From: an uncultured bacterium
Lineage (GTDB): Bacteria; Verrucomicrobiota; Kiritimatiellia; RFP12; UBA1067
Length of the DNA: 5,777 nucleotides
Reading direction: 5' to 3'
Assembly (NCBI GenBank): GCA_946401765.1
Contig: CAMIVJ010000199.1
Span: 1-5,777, forward strand
Positions 1-5,777 of this stretch are shown here, piece by piece. How positions within the stretch are numbered: position 1 is the stretch's first letter; every line of letters starts with the position of its first letter. The notes beneath the pieces are model-generated. The model was not told where the DNA came from. It ran no database searches and saw only the letters and a list, made by a program, of their open reading frames with translations. Position numbers and translations under genes: made by a program.

Positions 1-375
1 TGGTATGCGGGCGACTTGCGGTCACGCGAATGGAAAGAGACGACCGCGTCGAACGCAAAGGACTACGAAGAGAAGTTCGGCGCAAACTTCCGCCGTCAAG
101 TCAGGGCGATAGGCAAGGAAAGCGCCGAGTGGGAATGCGAGCTGGGATTCTGGCCAAGGCAGGGAATCAAGTGCAGCAACAAAAAGACCGGCAAGGTTGT
201 GAAGCTTGCCTTTGAAACGCCGTTTCTCATGTGGTTCATTGATTACGCAACGCAGCTGCCGGACGGCAAGGTGTTATTCTGCATTCTGCCCGACCAGATA
301 TGCGTGGCCGATCCGGGCAAAAACCAGATTGCTGTATTGGCCAGAGGGCAGAAACCTATCGTAGAGATGAAATAG
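1..375 (+). CDS. C-terminal part of an unrecognised protein (5' end outside window)
   Basis: The reading frame is open from base 1 to the TAG at 373-375, giving 124 visible residues. A TTG at 16-18 could be read as a start, but the frame continues upstream without a stop and there is no ribosome-binding site before it, so the gene very probably begins outside the window. The visible part is rich in charged and aromatic residues. It has a Lys/Glu-rich first half, two cysteines near the middle, a hydrophobic aromatic stretch (TPFLMWFIDYATQLPDG) and a C-terminal tail containing ADPGKNQIAVLARGQKPIV. That tail looks like a beta-rich segment, but I do not recognise a family. The stop lies 2 bases before the ATG of the YgiQ-like gene, so the two are probably cotranscribed and perhaps translationally coupled. 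No function is proposed. Confidence 0.7.
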   Translation, partial: WYAGDLRSREWKETTASNAKDYEEKFGANFRRQVRAIGKESAEWECELGFWPRQGIKCSNKKTGKVVKLAFETPFLMWFIDYATQLPDGKVLFCILPDQICVADPGKNQIAVLARGQKPIVEMK

Positions 376-377
376 CG

Positions 378-2111
378 ATGTTTCTGCCAACGACAATAGA
401 AGAGATGCGCAGGCTCGGATGGGACCGTGTGGACGTAATTCTCGTCAGCGGCGACGCGTATGTGGACTCCCCGTACTGCGGCACGGCCGTGATAGGTCAG
501 GTGCTTCTCAAGAACGGCTTCCGAGCGGCGGTGCTGTCCCAGCCCGACGTGAAGGATCCCGCGGCATTCCGCGCGCTGGGAGAGCCGCGCCTCTACTGGG
601 CAATCTCGGCCGGGTGCGTCGACTCGATGGTGGCGAACTATACGGCGTCGGGCAAGCGGCGCAGGCAGGACGACTTCACTCCGGGCGGCGAGAACACGCG
701 CCGGCCAGACAGGGCCACGATAGTCTACGCCAACGCGGCGCGTGCGGCTTTTCGTCCCGCAAAGCCCATCATCCTCGGCGGCATAGAGGCGTCGCTAAGG
801 CGCGTGGCGCACTACGACTTCTGGAGCGACAAGGTGCGCCGTCCTGTGATTGCGGACGCTAAGGCCGACATTCTCTCATACGGCATGGGCGAGCGGTCTA
901 TGGTGCAGCTCGCCGAGGCGATCCGTGACGGCGCCGACTGGCGCGGTGTGCGCGGAATATGCTGGATGGCGAACGACGAGCAGCGAGGCCGCCTTGCCGA
1001 CGCCGTGGAACTGCCGCCTTTCGACGCCGTGGCGCAGAAGACCGACGAAGGGCGCCGCGCGTTTCTCGAGGCGCACAGGCTCTTCACCGCGAACCAGGAT
1101 CCTGTCACCGCCAAGACGCTTGTGCAGCGCGTGGACCTGCGCTGGCTCGTGCACAACCCGCCCGCGCCTCCGCTTGAGCCGAACGAGCTCGACGCGGTGC
1201 ACGACATTCCGTACATGCTGGACGCGCCGCCCTCCATCCGCGCGCAGGGCGCGATACGCGCGCTCGACACGGTGCGCTTCGCCGTGACGACGCATAGAGG
1301 CTGCTATGGCAACTGCAGGTTCTGCGCGATAGCGGTGCATCAGGGGCGGCGTGTGGTGAGCCGCAGCGCGGATTCCATAGTGGCGGAGGTGAGGCGGTTC
1401 GCAGAGCATCCGAAGTTCCGCGGAACGGTGGCTGACGTGGGAGGGCCGACGGCGAACATGTACGGCTTCGAGTGTCCGCGCAAGAAGACGCAGGGAGCGT
1501 GCGCGGAGCGCGACTGTCTGTTCCCGAGATGCTGTGCGGCGCTTAAGCCGGATCATGGTCCGCAGCTCGATCTTCTGCGCAGGCTGCGCGCGCTCCCGGG
1601 GGTGAAGCACGTCTTCGTGGCGTCGGGGATACGTCCGGACCTCATCGCGGTCGACGCGCGCCGCGGCTGCGAGTATGTGTCCGTGCTCGCGAAGCACCAC
1701 GTCTCGGGCCAGCTCAAGCTCGCCCCTGAGCACGTGGTGGACCATGTGCTCGCCGCGATGGGCAAGCCCGGCGTCAAGTCGCTTCTCGAGTTCAAGGACC
1801 GCTTCGACGAGGCGTCGCGCCGCGCCGGACTCCGCCAGTTCCTCACGTACTACTTCATCGCCGCGCATCCAGGCTGCACTGATGCCGACATGCGCCGCCT
1901 GCGCGACTTCGCCGTGCGCACGCTCAGGCTCGTTCCCGAGCAGGTGCAGATATTCACGCCCACTCCGCTCACCGATTCGACTGCGATGTACTATACGGGC
2001 CTCGATCCGCATACCGGCCGCCCCGTGTTCGTCGCGCGCGGCGCATCCGCCCGCCAGCGCCAGAAGGACATGCTCACGTTGCGCGGCGTCAGAAACGAGT
2101 TCAAGAAATAG
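378..2111 (+). CDS. ygiQ: YgiQ-family radical SAM protein (UPF0313)
   Basis: Predicted 577-residue cytoplasmic iron-sulfur protein of the YgiQ family, whose reaction is not established. The N-terminal region opens with FLPTTIEEMRRLGWD and SGDAYVDSP (about 24-32), the family's characteristic start. The radical SAM motif CYGNCRFC gives cluster ligands Cys309, Cys313 and Cys316, a CxxxCxxC spacing. GGPTANMYG follows at about 355-363, in the position of the SAM-contacting segment. A second cysteine group (Cys366, 375, 380, 385, 386) follows and matches the family's cysteine-rich insert; it might bind a further metal centre (inference). The end of the barrel and the family C-terminal region (QIFTPTPLTDSTAMYYTGLDP) are present. 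The tail then stops about 35 residues later, so the protein is shorter than E. coli YgiQ (about 740 residues). I chose ATG 378 because homology begins there; an in-frame ATG at 300 would overlap the upstream gene and adds unrelated residues. The ribosome-binding site (AGAGATGA, 363-370) is weak, consistent with coupling to the upstream gene. Confidence 0.95.
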   Translation: MFLPTTIEEMRRLGWDRVDVILVSGDAYVDSPYCGTAVIGQVLLKNGFRAAVLSQPDVKDPAAFRALGEPRLYWAISAGCVDSMVANYTASGKRRRQDDFTPGGENTRRPDRATIVYANAARAAFRPAKPIILGGIEASLRRVAHYDFWSDKVRRPVIADAKADILSYGMGERSMVQLAEAIRDGADWRGVRGICWMANDEQRGRLADAVELPPFDAVAQKTDEGRRAFLEAHRLFTANQDPVTAKTLVQRVDLRWLVHNPPAPPLEPNELDAVHDIPYMLDAPPSIRAQGAIRALDTVRFAVTTHRGCYGNCRFCAIAVHQGRRVVSRSADSIVAEVRRFAEHPKFRGTVADVGGPTANMYGFECPRKKTQGACAERDCLFPRCCAALKPDHGPQLDLLRRLRALPGVKHVFVASGIRPDLIAVDARRGCEYVSVLAKHHVSGQLKLAPEHVVDHVLAAMGKPGVKSLLEFKDRFDEASRRAGLRQFLTYYFIAAHPGCTDADMRRLRDFAVRTLRLVPEQVQIFTPTPLTDSTAMYYTGLDPHTGRPVFVARGASARQRQKDMLTLRGVRNEFKK

Positions 2112-2118
2112 GAAGGAG
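2111..2118 (+). promoter_or_regulatory. Strong ribosome-binding site for the SGNH-propeller gene
   Basis: GGAAGGAG lies 7 bases before the ATG at 2126, and its first G is the last base of the ygiQ stop codon. It supports the start at 2126 over the in-frame ATG two codons later at 2132, and suggests efficient translation from a shared message. Confidence 0.75.
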
Positions 2119-2125
2119 CCAGTCA

Positions 2126-3868
2126 ATGCAAATGAGAAAGACGATTAACAAGTACGCCGCGTGCGTCGCGGTTGGGCTATCCGCGTTTTGCGCAACGCCA
2201 GTGCCGGCGGTCAACGGGCCTGATGGAGGCTGCCCGGTTTCCGTGAAACTGCGCGGACACGAGAACACGGAATGGTCGCGGTCGTACGCCTACCATCTCG
2301 TGGACGGGCGCAAGAACCTGCCACGCGTGCTGCTGGTGGGCGACTCGATCGTCAACGGCTACGAGGGCGAGGCGAGGCGTCTCCTTGAGGCGAAGGGCGT
2401 CAACGTCACCTACTGGATTTCGTCCTACTGCGTGACGAGCCCGCACTACCTGACCTTCCTCGGAATCTACCTCGACGAGGCGAAGTACGACGTGATTCAC
2501 TTCAACAACGGGCTTCACTCGCTCGACACGCCGACGGCGGACTGGGAAAAGCGGTTCGAGGCGGCGCTCCGGCTCATTCGCGAGAAGCAGCCCGCGGCGA
2601 AGATCGTGTGGTGCACGTCCACGCCGCTCAAGGACGCGGCGAAGACTGCGAAGGCGCGCGAGCTGAACGCGGCGGGGGCGAAAGTAGTCGCCAGGCTAGG
2701 AGACATCGAGACGAACGACCTCTTTGCGGCGCTGGATCCGCTCGAGCGCAACGCGAACTGGAGCGACACGTACCACCACAAGCCGCATGTATGCAAGATG
2801 GAGGGAGGACTCGTCGCCAAGGCGGTGTTGTCGGCAATTGACCGGAAGAAGGCATCTGCGCAAAGCGCGGCAATCCCGCGCGAGACGATGGAGCGCATCG
2901 CCCGCGAGGTCGCCACGCCGTACAAGTTCGGGATGGTCATCGCTCCGGAGAAGGGCGAGAAGCTCGACGGCCCGATGGTTTTCCGGCGAAACGGCAGATG
3001 GTATATGATGTACGTCCGCTTCGACGGCAGGGGATACGCTACGATGCTGGCGGATTCCGACGACCTCCTGACGTGGCGCAAGCTCGGATGCATCCTTTCG
3101 CGCGGCAAGGCGGGCGACTGGGACAGCGAACAGGCCGACGGCGTGCCGCTTCTGCTTGACCCTGAATGGGAGGGGTCAAATGAATTGAAGTCCTTCAATG
3201 GCAAATACTGGATGCTCTACATCGGTGGTTCGAGGAAAGGCTATGAGCCGGATCCGCTTTCAACGGGCGTAGCGTTCACGGACGATCCGGCCGCCGCGCG
3301 CGAGTGGACGCGCGCCAAGGCGGTGCCGGCGCTGAGCCCGTCCGACGCCGACGCGCGGCCGTTCGAGCGCAAGACGATCTACAAGCACTACGTCGTCGAA
3401 GACGCATCGCGAAGCCTCGGCGCGCGCTTCGTCGACTACTACAACGCCAAGCAGAAGGGCGAGTGGCACGAACGCATCGGAATGGCGGTGTCGGACGACC
3501 TCGTGAACTGGCGGCGCTACGGCGACAAGCCGGTGATCGACGACTGCGTTCCTGGCAGGGCGGGCATATCCGGGGATCCGATGATCCGCCGGATCGGCGA
3601 CGTATGGGTGATGTTCTACTTCGGCTACAACTGGCGGCCCGGCGAGAAGGGCGCGTTCGACACGTTCGCATGCTCGCGCGACCTCGTCAACTGGACGAAG
3701 TGGACGGGCGAGCCGCTTCTGCGTACGTCCGAACCCTACGATCGCGTCCATGCGCACAAGCCGTGGGTCATAAAGCACGACGGAGTGGTGTACCACTTCT
3801 ACTGCGCCGTCGGTGACTCCGGGCGAGGCCTCGCGCTTGCGACATCGCGCCGGATCAGCCGTCCCTAA
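2126..3868 (+). CDS. Secreted SGNH/GDSL hydrolase fused to a GH43/GH117/GH130-like beta-propeller
   Basis: A 580-residue predicted exported protein. Residues 1-28 look like a Sec signal peptide: a basic start (MRK), a hydrophobic core (AACVAVGLSAFCA) and a possible cleavage site after VPA28. No lipobox is seen. Residues about 65-240 form an SGNH hydrolase domain. It has the nucleophile motif GDSI (Ser74), a block-III-like FNNGLH (about 126-131) and DTYH (Asp214/His217), matching the DxxH catalytic motif. Such domains usually deacylate sugars. Residues about 265-576 are a five-bladed-propeller-like domain with repeated blade signatures: DGPMVFRRNGRWYMMY (281-296), FNGKYWMLYIGGS (357-369), SGDPMIRR (482-489) and HAHKPWVIKHDGVVYHFY (542-559), alternating with SDDLxxW strands. 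This resembles GH43, GH117 and GH130-type glycosidases, but I cannot choose among them. Candidate acidic residues are Asp281, Glu335, Glu353 and Asp484. The gene lies 14 bases after ygiQ and 29 before a GH43 gene, suggesting joint work on an acylated glycan (inference). Confidence 0.85.
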   Translation: MQMRKTINKYAACVAVGLSAFCATPVPAVNGPDGGCPVSVKLRGHENTEWSRSYAYHLVDGRKNLPRVLLVGDSIVNGYEGEARRLLEAKGVNVTYWISSYCVTSPHYLTFLGIYLDEAKYDVIHFNNGLHSLDTPTADWEKRFEAALRLIREKQPAAKIVWCTSTPLKDAAKTAKARELNAAGAKVVARLGDIETNDLFAALDPLERNANWSDTYHHKPHVCKMEGGLVAKAVLSAIDRKKASAQSAAIPRETMERIAREVATPYKFGMVIAPEKGEKLDGPMVFRRNGRWYMMYVRFDGRGYATMLADSDDLLTWRKLGCILSRGKAGDWDSEQADGVPLLLDPEWEGSNELKSFNGKYWMLYIGGSRKGYEPDPLSTGVAFTDDPAAAREWTRAKAVPALSPSDADARPFERKTIYKHYVVEDASRSLGARFVDYYNAKQKGEWHERIGMAVSDDLVNWRRYGDKPVIDDCVPGRAGISGDPMIRRIGDVWVMFYFGYNWRPGEKGAFDTFACSRDLVNWTKWTGEPLLRTSEPYDRVHAHKPWVIKHDGVVYHFYCAVGDSGRGLALATSRRISRP

Positions 3869-3883
3869 CAGTCTCACATCCAT

Positions 3884-3891
3884 AGAAAGGA
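3884..3891 (+). promoter_or_regulatory. Ribosome-binding site for the GH43 gene
   Basis: AGAAAGGA ends 6 bases before the ATG at 3898, in the 29-base gap after the SGNH-propeller gene. It fixes the start of the GH43 protein just ahead of its signal peptide. The gap holds no hairpin or T-run, so the two genes can share one message. Confidence 0.65.
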
Positions 3892-3897
3892 CATAAA

Positions 3898-4848
3898 ATG
3901 AACCCTAAGTCACTGGTCACATTCGCCGCGCTTGCTGCGGCTATGCTCGCACAGGCTGCCGCGCAGGCCGCGCCCGAAGCGCAAGCAAAGAACGCCTACA
4001 TCTTCTCGTACTTCTGCGGGCAGAGCGACGGACTGCACCTCGCGGTTAGCGACGACGGCCTCAAGTGGACCGCGCTCAACGGCAACAAAAGCGTCCTGAA
4101 GCCCACGGTGGGCAAGGACCGCCTGATGCGCGACCCCTCGATCTGCCGCGGTCCCGACGGCGTGTACCGCATGGTGTGGACCACTAGCTGGCACGACCGC
4201 ATCATCGGCTACGCCGAGACGCGCGACTTTGTCAACTGGAGCGAGCAGCGCGCCATCCCCGTGATGGAGCACGAGAAGGGATGCCGGAACTGCTGGGCGC
4301 CGGAGCTCACCTACGACCCCGATACCGGCACGTACCACATCTACTGGGCGTCGACGATTGCCGGACGCGGCGACGGTCATCGCATCTACCGCACCACGAC
4401 GCGTGACTTCAAGACGTTCACTCCGACGGAGAAGTGGTTCGACCCTGGCTTCAGCGTGATCGACGCCGCGATCGTGCGCGATCCGCTCACGCATGACTGG
4501 GTGATGACGATAAAGGACGAACGCGAGAAGCCCGTCGCGAAGAAGCACATCCTCACAACGCGCACGAAGTCCCTGGACAAGGGTTTCCCGACAAAACTGG
4601 ATGGACCAATCAACTTTGGCCCCGACTGGGTCGAAGGTCCTTCGCCGTTCCTCGTCGGCAACGACATCCTGGTCTGCTTCGACAACTATCGGCGCGGACG
4701 CTACAACATGATATCCAGCTCCGACGGCGGGAAGACCTGGAAGGACCGCACTGCGGAGCTCAGCCTGCCGAAAGGCATCCGCCACGGCACGGTCATAGCG
4801 GTTCCCAGGCAGGAGAAGGACGCGCTGGCCGCGAGATTCCGCGACTAG
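3898..4848 (+). CDS. Secreted glycoside hydrolase family 43 enzyme
   Basis: A 316-residue exported glycosidase, about the usual length for a single-domain GH43 five-bladed beta-propeller. Residues 1 to about 25 are an Ala-rich Sec signal peptide (MNPK, then a hydrophobic core, ending AQAA). The propeller starts at AYIFSYFCGQSDGLHLAVSDDGLKW (given here in outline, residues 33-57). The inverting catalytic triad of the family appears complete: Asp79 in LMRDPSI (base), Asp189 in VIDAAIV (pKa modulator) and Glu246 in VEGPSPF (acid). CWAPEL (132-137) and YHIYWAS (146-152) are further typical blade signatures. Family members cleave terminal arabinose, xylose or galactose from plant-type polysaccharides; the sugar here cannot be read from sequence. 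It probably acts in the periplasm or outside the cell. The SGNH-propeller protein encoded 29 bases upstream is a likely partner. The family call is firm, the substrate open. Confidence 0.92.
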   Translation: MNPKSLVTFAALAAAMLAQAAAQAAPEAQAKNAYIFSYFCGQSDGLHLAVSDDGLKWTALNGNKSVLKPTVGKDRLMRDPSICRGPDGVYRMVWTTSWHDRIIGYAETRDFVNWSEQRAIPVMEHEKGCRNCWAPELTYDPDTGTYHIYWASTIAGRGDGHRIYRTTTRDFKTFTPTEKWFDPGFSVIDAAIVRDPLTHDWVMTIKDEREKPVAKKHILTTRTKSLDKGFPTKLDGPINFGPDWVEGPSPFLVGNDILVCFDNYRRGRYNMISSSDGGKTWKDRTAELSLPKGIRHGTVIAVPRQEKDALAARFRD

Positions 4849-4881
4849 GCTCCGCAACTTGTTGCGCGGCAGTCTCTCTTT

Positions 4882-4890
4882 TGGTAAAAT
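4882..4890 (+). promoter_or_regulatory. Predicted extended -10 promoter for asd
   Basis: TGG followed by TAAAAT forms an extended -10 element (TGn plus a 5-of-6 match to TATAAT). A weak -35 candidate TTGCGC lies at 4862-4867 with a 17-base spacer. Transcription would start near 4896-4898, leaving a leader of about 36 bases before the ATG at 4933. The stretch is AT-rich against a GC-rich background, and it is the only convincing promoter-like site in the intergenic gaps. It assumes a sigma-70-type consensus. Confidence 0.55.
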
Positions 4891-4901
4891 ATCTGTCCCA
4901 T

Positions 4902-4916
4902 GGGCGCATTGCGCCC
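4902..4916 (+). repeat. Perfect hairpin in the asd leader
   Basis: GGGCGC, a three-base loop ATT, then GCGCCC form a perfect 6-bp all-GC stem. It lies in the predicted 5' leader of asd, directly before the purine-rich ribosome-binding region (AAGAGAAAG, 4921-4929). No T-run follows, so it is not an intrinsic terminator. It could stabilise the message or affect translation, or be chance in GC-rich DNA. Confidence 0.5.
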
Positions 4917-4932
4917 GGAAAAGAGAAAGAAC

Positions 4933-5777
4933 ATGACGAGAGAATACAAAGTGGGCCTTGTGGGCGTTGGCGCCGTGGGCTCTGAGATGATCAAGGTGCT
5001 GAAGGAGAGGCATTTCCCCTGCGGCAAGGTGCAGGTGTTCGCCTCGCGCGAGCGCGATGAAGTGATCGGCGGCGAGACGTACCACGTGCTGAAGGCAGGC
5101 GAAGACTCCTTTGCCGGCCTTGACATTGTGCTATTCGCGGGCAAGACAGACGTTGCCCTGCAGCTGCGCGACGCCGTGGTGAAGTCCGGCGCCAAGATGA
5201 TCGACAACTCCCGCGCCTTCCGCCAGGATCCCGACGTGCCACTCGTGGTGCCGCAGGTCAACGCGGAGGACCTCGACTGGAACAAGGGCGTGATCGCGAA
5301 CCCCAACTGCACCACCGCCATCATGCTCGAGGCCGTAGCCCCGCTGCACCGCGCCAAGAAGCTACGCCGTCTCGTCGCCGCCACCTACCAGGCCGCCAGC
5401 GGCGCGGGCGCGCCTGGCCTTGACGAGCTTGAGAACCAGATACACGCCTACGCCAAGGGCGAGCCGCTCACGGTGAAGGCGTTCCAGCACCAGCTGATGT
5501 ACAACCTCATTCCGCACATCGACAAGTTCGACGAGACGAACTGGTACACGCTCGAGGAGCTCAAGATGCTCAACGAGGCGCGCAAGATGCTGCACCATCC
5601 CGGCCTCAAGCTTTCCTGCACCTGCGTGCGCGTGCCGATCGCCCGCGCCCACTCCGAGAGCCTGAACCTCGAGTTCGAGGAGGAGATCACGCCCGAGGAG
5701 GCGCGCGAGATTCTCTCGAAGGCCGAGGGCGTGAAGGTGGTGGACGATCCGCTGAACGGCGGCTATCCGATGCCGCT
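4933..5777 (+). CDS. asd: Aspartate-semialdehyde dehydrogenase, N-terminal 281 residues (3' end outside window)
   Basis: Cytoplasmic enzyme that reduces beta-aspartyl phosphate to aspartate semialdehyde with NADPH, the branch point to lysine, diaminopimelate, threonine and methionine. The NADP-binding motif GVGAVG (GxGxxG) stands near the N terminus in KVGLVGVGAVGSEM. The nucleophile is Cys126 in NPNCTT. Gln153 in YQAASGAG lies 27 residues later, the same spacing as Cys135-Gln162 in the E. coli enzyme. Glu208 in EELK, Arg233 in CVRVP and His240 in RAHSE match the E. coli substrate-binding and acid-base residues Glu241, Arg267 and His274. The Cys-to-Arg distance is 107 residues against 132 in E. 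coli, so the central segment is shorter. The frame is open to the window end; some tens of residues are probably missing. I chose ATG 4933 because the Rossmann fold begins right after it and AAGAGAAAG precedes it. An in-frame ATG at 4900 would add 11 residues (MGALRPEKRKN). It is probably transcribed from its own promoter. Confidence 0.95.
   Translation, partial: MTREYKVGLVGVGAVGSEMIKVLKERHFPCGKVQVFASRERDEVIGGETYHVLKAGEDSFAGLDIVLFAGKTDVALQLRDAVVKSGAKMIDNSRAFRQDPDVPLVVPQVNAEDLDWNKGVIANPNCTTAIMLEAVAPLHRAKKLRRLVAATYQAASGAGAPGLDELENQIHAYAKGEPLTVKAFQHQLMYNLIPHIDKFDETNWYTLEELKMLNEARKMLHHPGLKLSCTCVRVPIARAHSESLNLEFEEEITPEEAREILSKAEGVKVVDDPLNGGYPMP

Noticed and set aside
300..377. In-frame upstream ATG that would extend the YgiQ-like protein by 26 residues
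   Set aside because: It overlaps the end of the upstream gene, the added residues do not resemble the family, and homology begins exactly at the ATG at 378.
876..2126. Long minus-strand open frame (416 codons) opposite ygiQ
   Set aside because: It mirrors a clear radical SAM coding sequence, is dominated by Arg/Ala/His/Val in low-complexity runs, and has no recognisable motif. Long antisense frames are expected in GC-rich coding DNA.
2126..2200. Lipoprotein signal for the SGNH-propeller protein
   Set aside because: Cysteines occur in the hydrophobic N-terminal region, but none is preceded by a lipobox-like Leu-Ala/Ser-Gly/Ala pattern. A normal signal peptidase I site (VPA) fits better.
3571..3599. 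GATCC-type inverted repeat (GGATCCGATGATCCGCCGGATC region)
   Set aside because: It lies within a conserved blade of the propeller domain (SGDPMIRRIGD) and is explained by Asp/Pro/Ile/Arg codon use.
4853..4882. Possible intrinsic terminator after the GH43 gene (CGCAA, CTTG loop, TTGCG, then a T-rich stretch)
   Set aside because: The stem is only 5-6 bp, and the short T-run lies about 12 bases beyond it, too far for a normal Rho-independent terminator. The same bases are better explained as part of the asd promoter region.
3910..5085. Long minus-strand open frame (391 codons) spanning the GH43 gene and the start of asd
   Set aside because: It crosses two well-supported genes and the promoter-like gap between them, and its translation shows no family features.

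Overview
GC-rich bacterial DNA (roughly 60% GC by eye) with five genes, all on the + strand and tightly packed. The longest non-coding stretch is only about 84 bases. No RNA genes, CRISPR arrays, insertion sequences or long repeats were seen. The mix of exported sugar-cleaving enzymes beside housekeeping genes, purine-rich ribosome-binding sites and Sec signal peptides would suit a polysaccharide-degrading Gram-negative. My best guess is the Verrucomicrobiota/Kiritimatiellota/Lentisphaerota group, but nothing in the window proves the lineage.

Layout. (1) 1-375 is the C-terminal end of an unrecognised protein. (2) 378-2111 is a YgiQ-family (UPF0313) radical SAM protein that starts 2 bases after gene 1 ends. 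(3) 2126-3868 is a secreted two-domain protein: an SGNH/GDSL-type hydrolase domain followed by a GH43/GH117/GH130-like beta-propeller. (4) 3898-4848 is a secreted family 43 glycoside hydrolase with a complete Asp/Asp/Glu triad. (5) 4933 to the window end is the N-terminal 281 residues of aspartate-semialdehyde dehydrogenase (asd), cut by the window edge.

How they work together. Genes 1-4 are separated by 2, 14 and 29 bases, and no promoter or terminator is visible between them, so they may form one transcription unit. Genes 3 and 4 make a small functional pair: a predicted esterase fused to a glycosidase-like propeller, plus a separate exported GH43 enzyme. This would fit removal of acyl decorations and terminal sugars from a decorated glycan outside the cytoplasm. 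No SusC/SusD, sugar transporter or regulator is visible. The asd gene is probably separately transcribed from an extended -10 promoter in the 84-base gap before it, a gap that also holds a perfect hairpin and an in-frame alternative ATG.

The most noteworthy item is the SGNH-propeller fusion, whose propeller I cannot assign to one glycosidase family. No clearly new system is evident otherwise.
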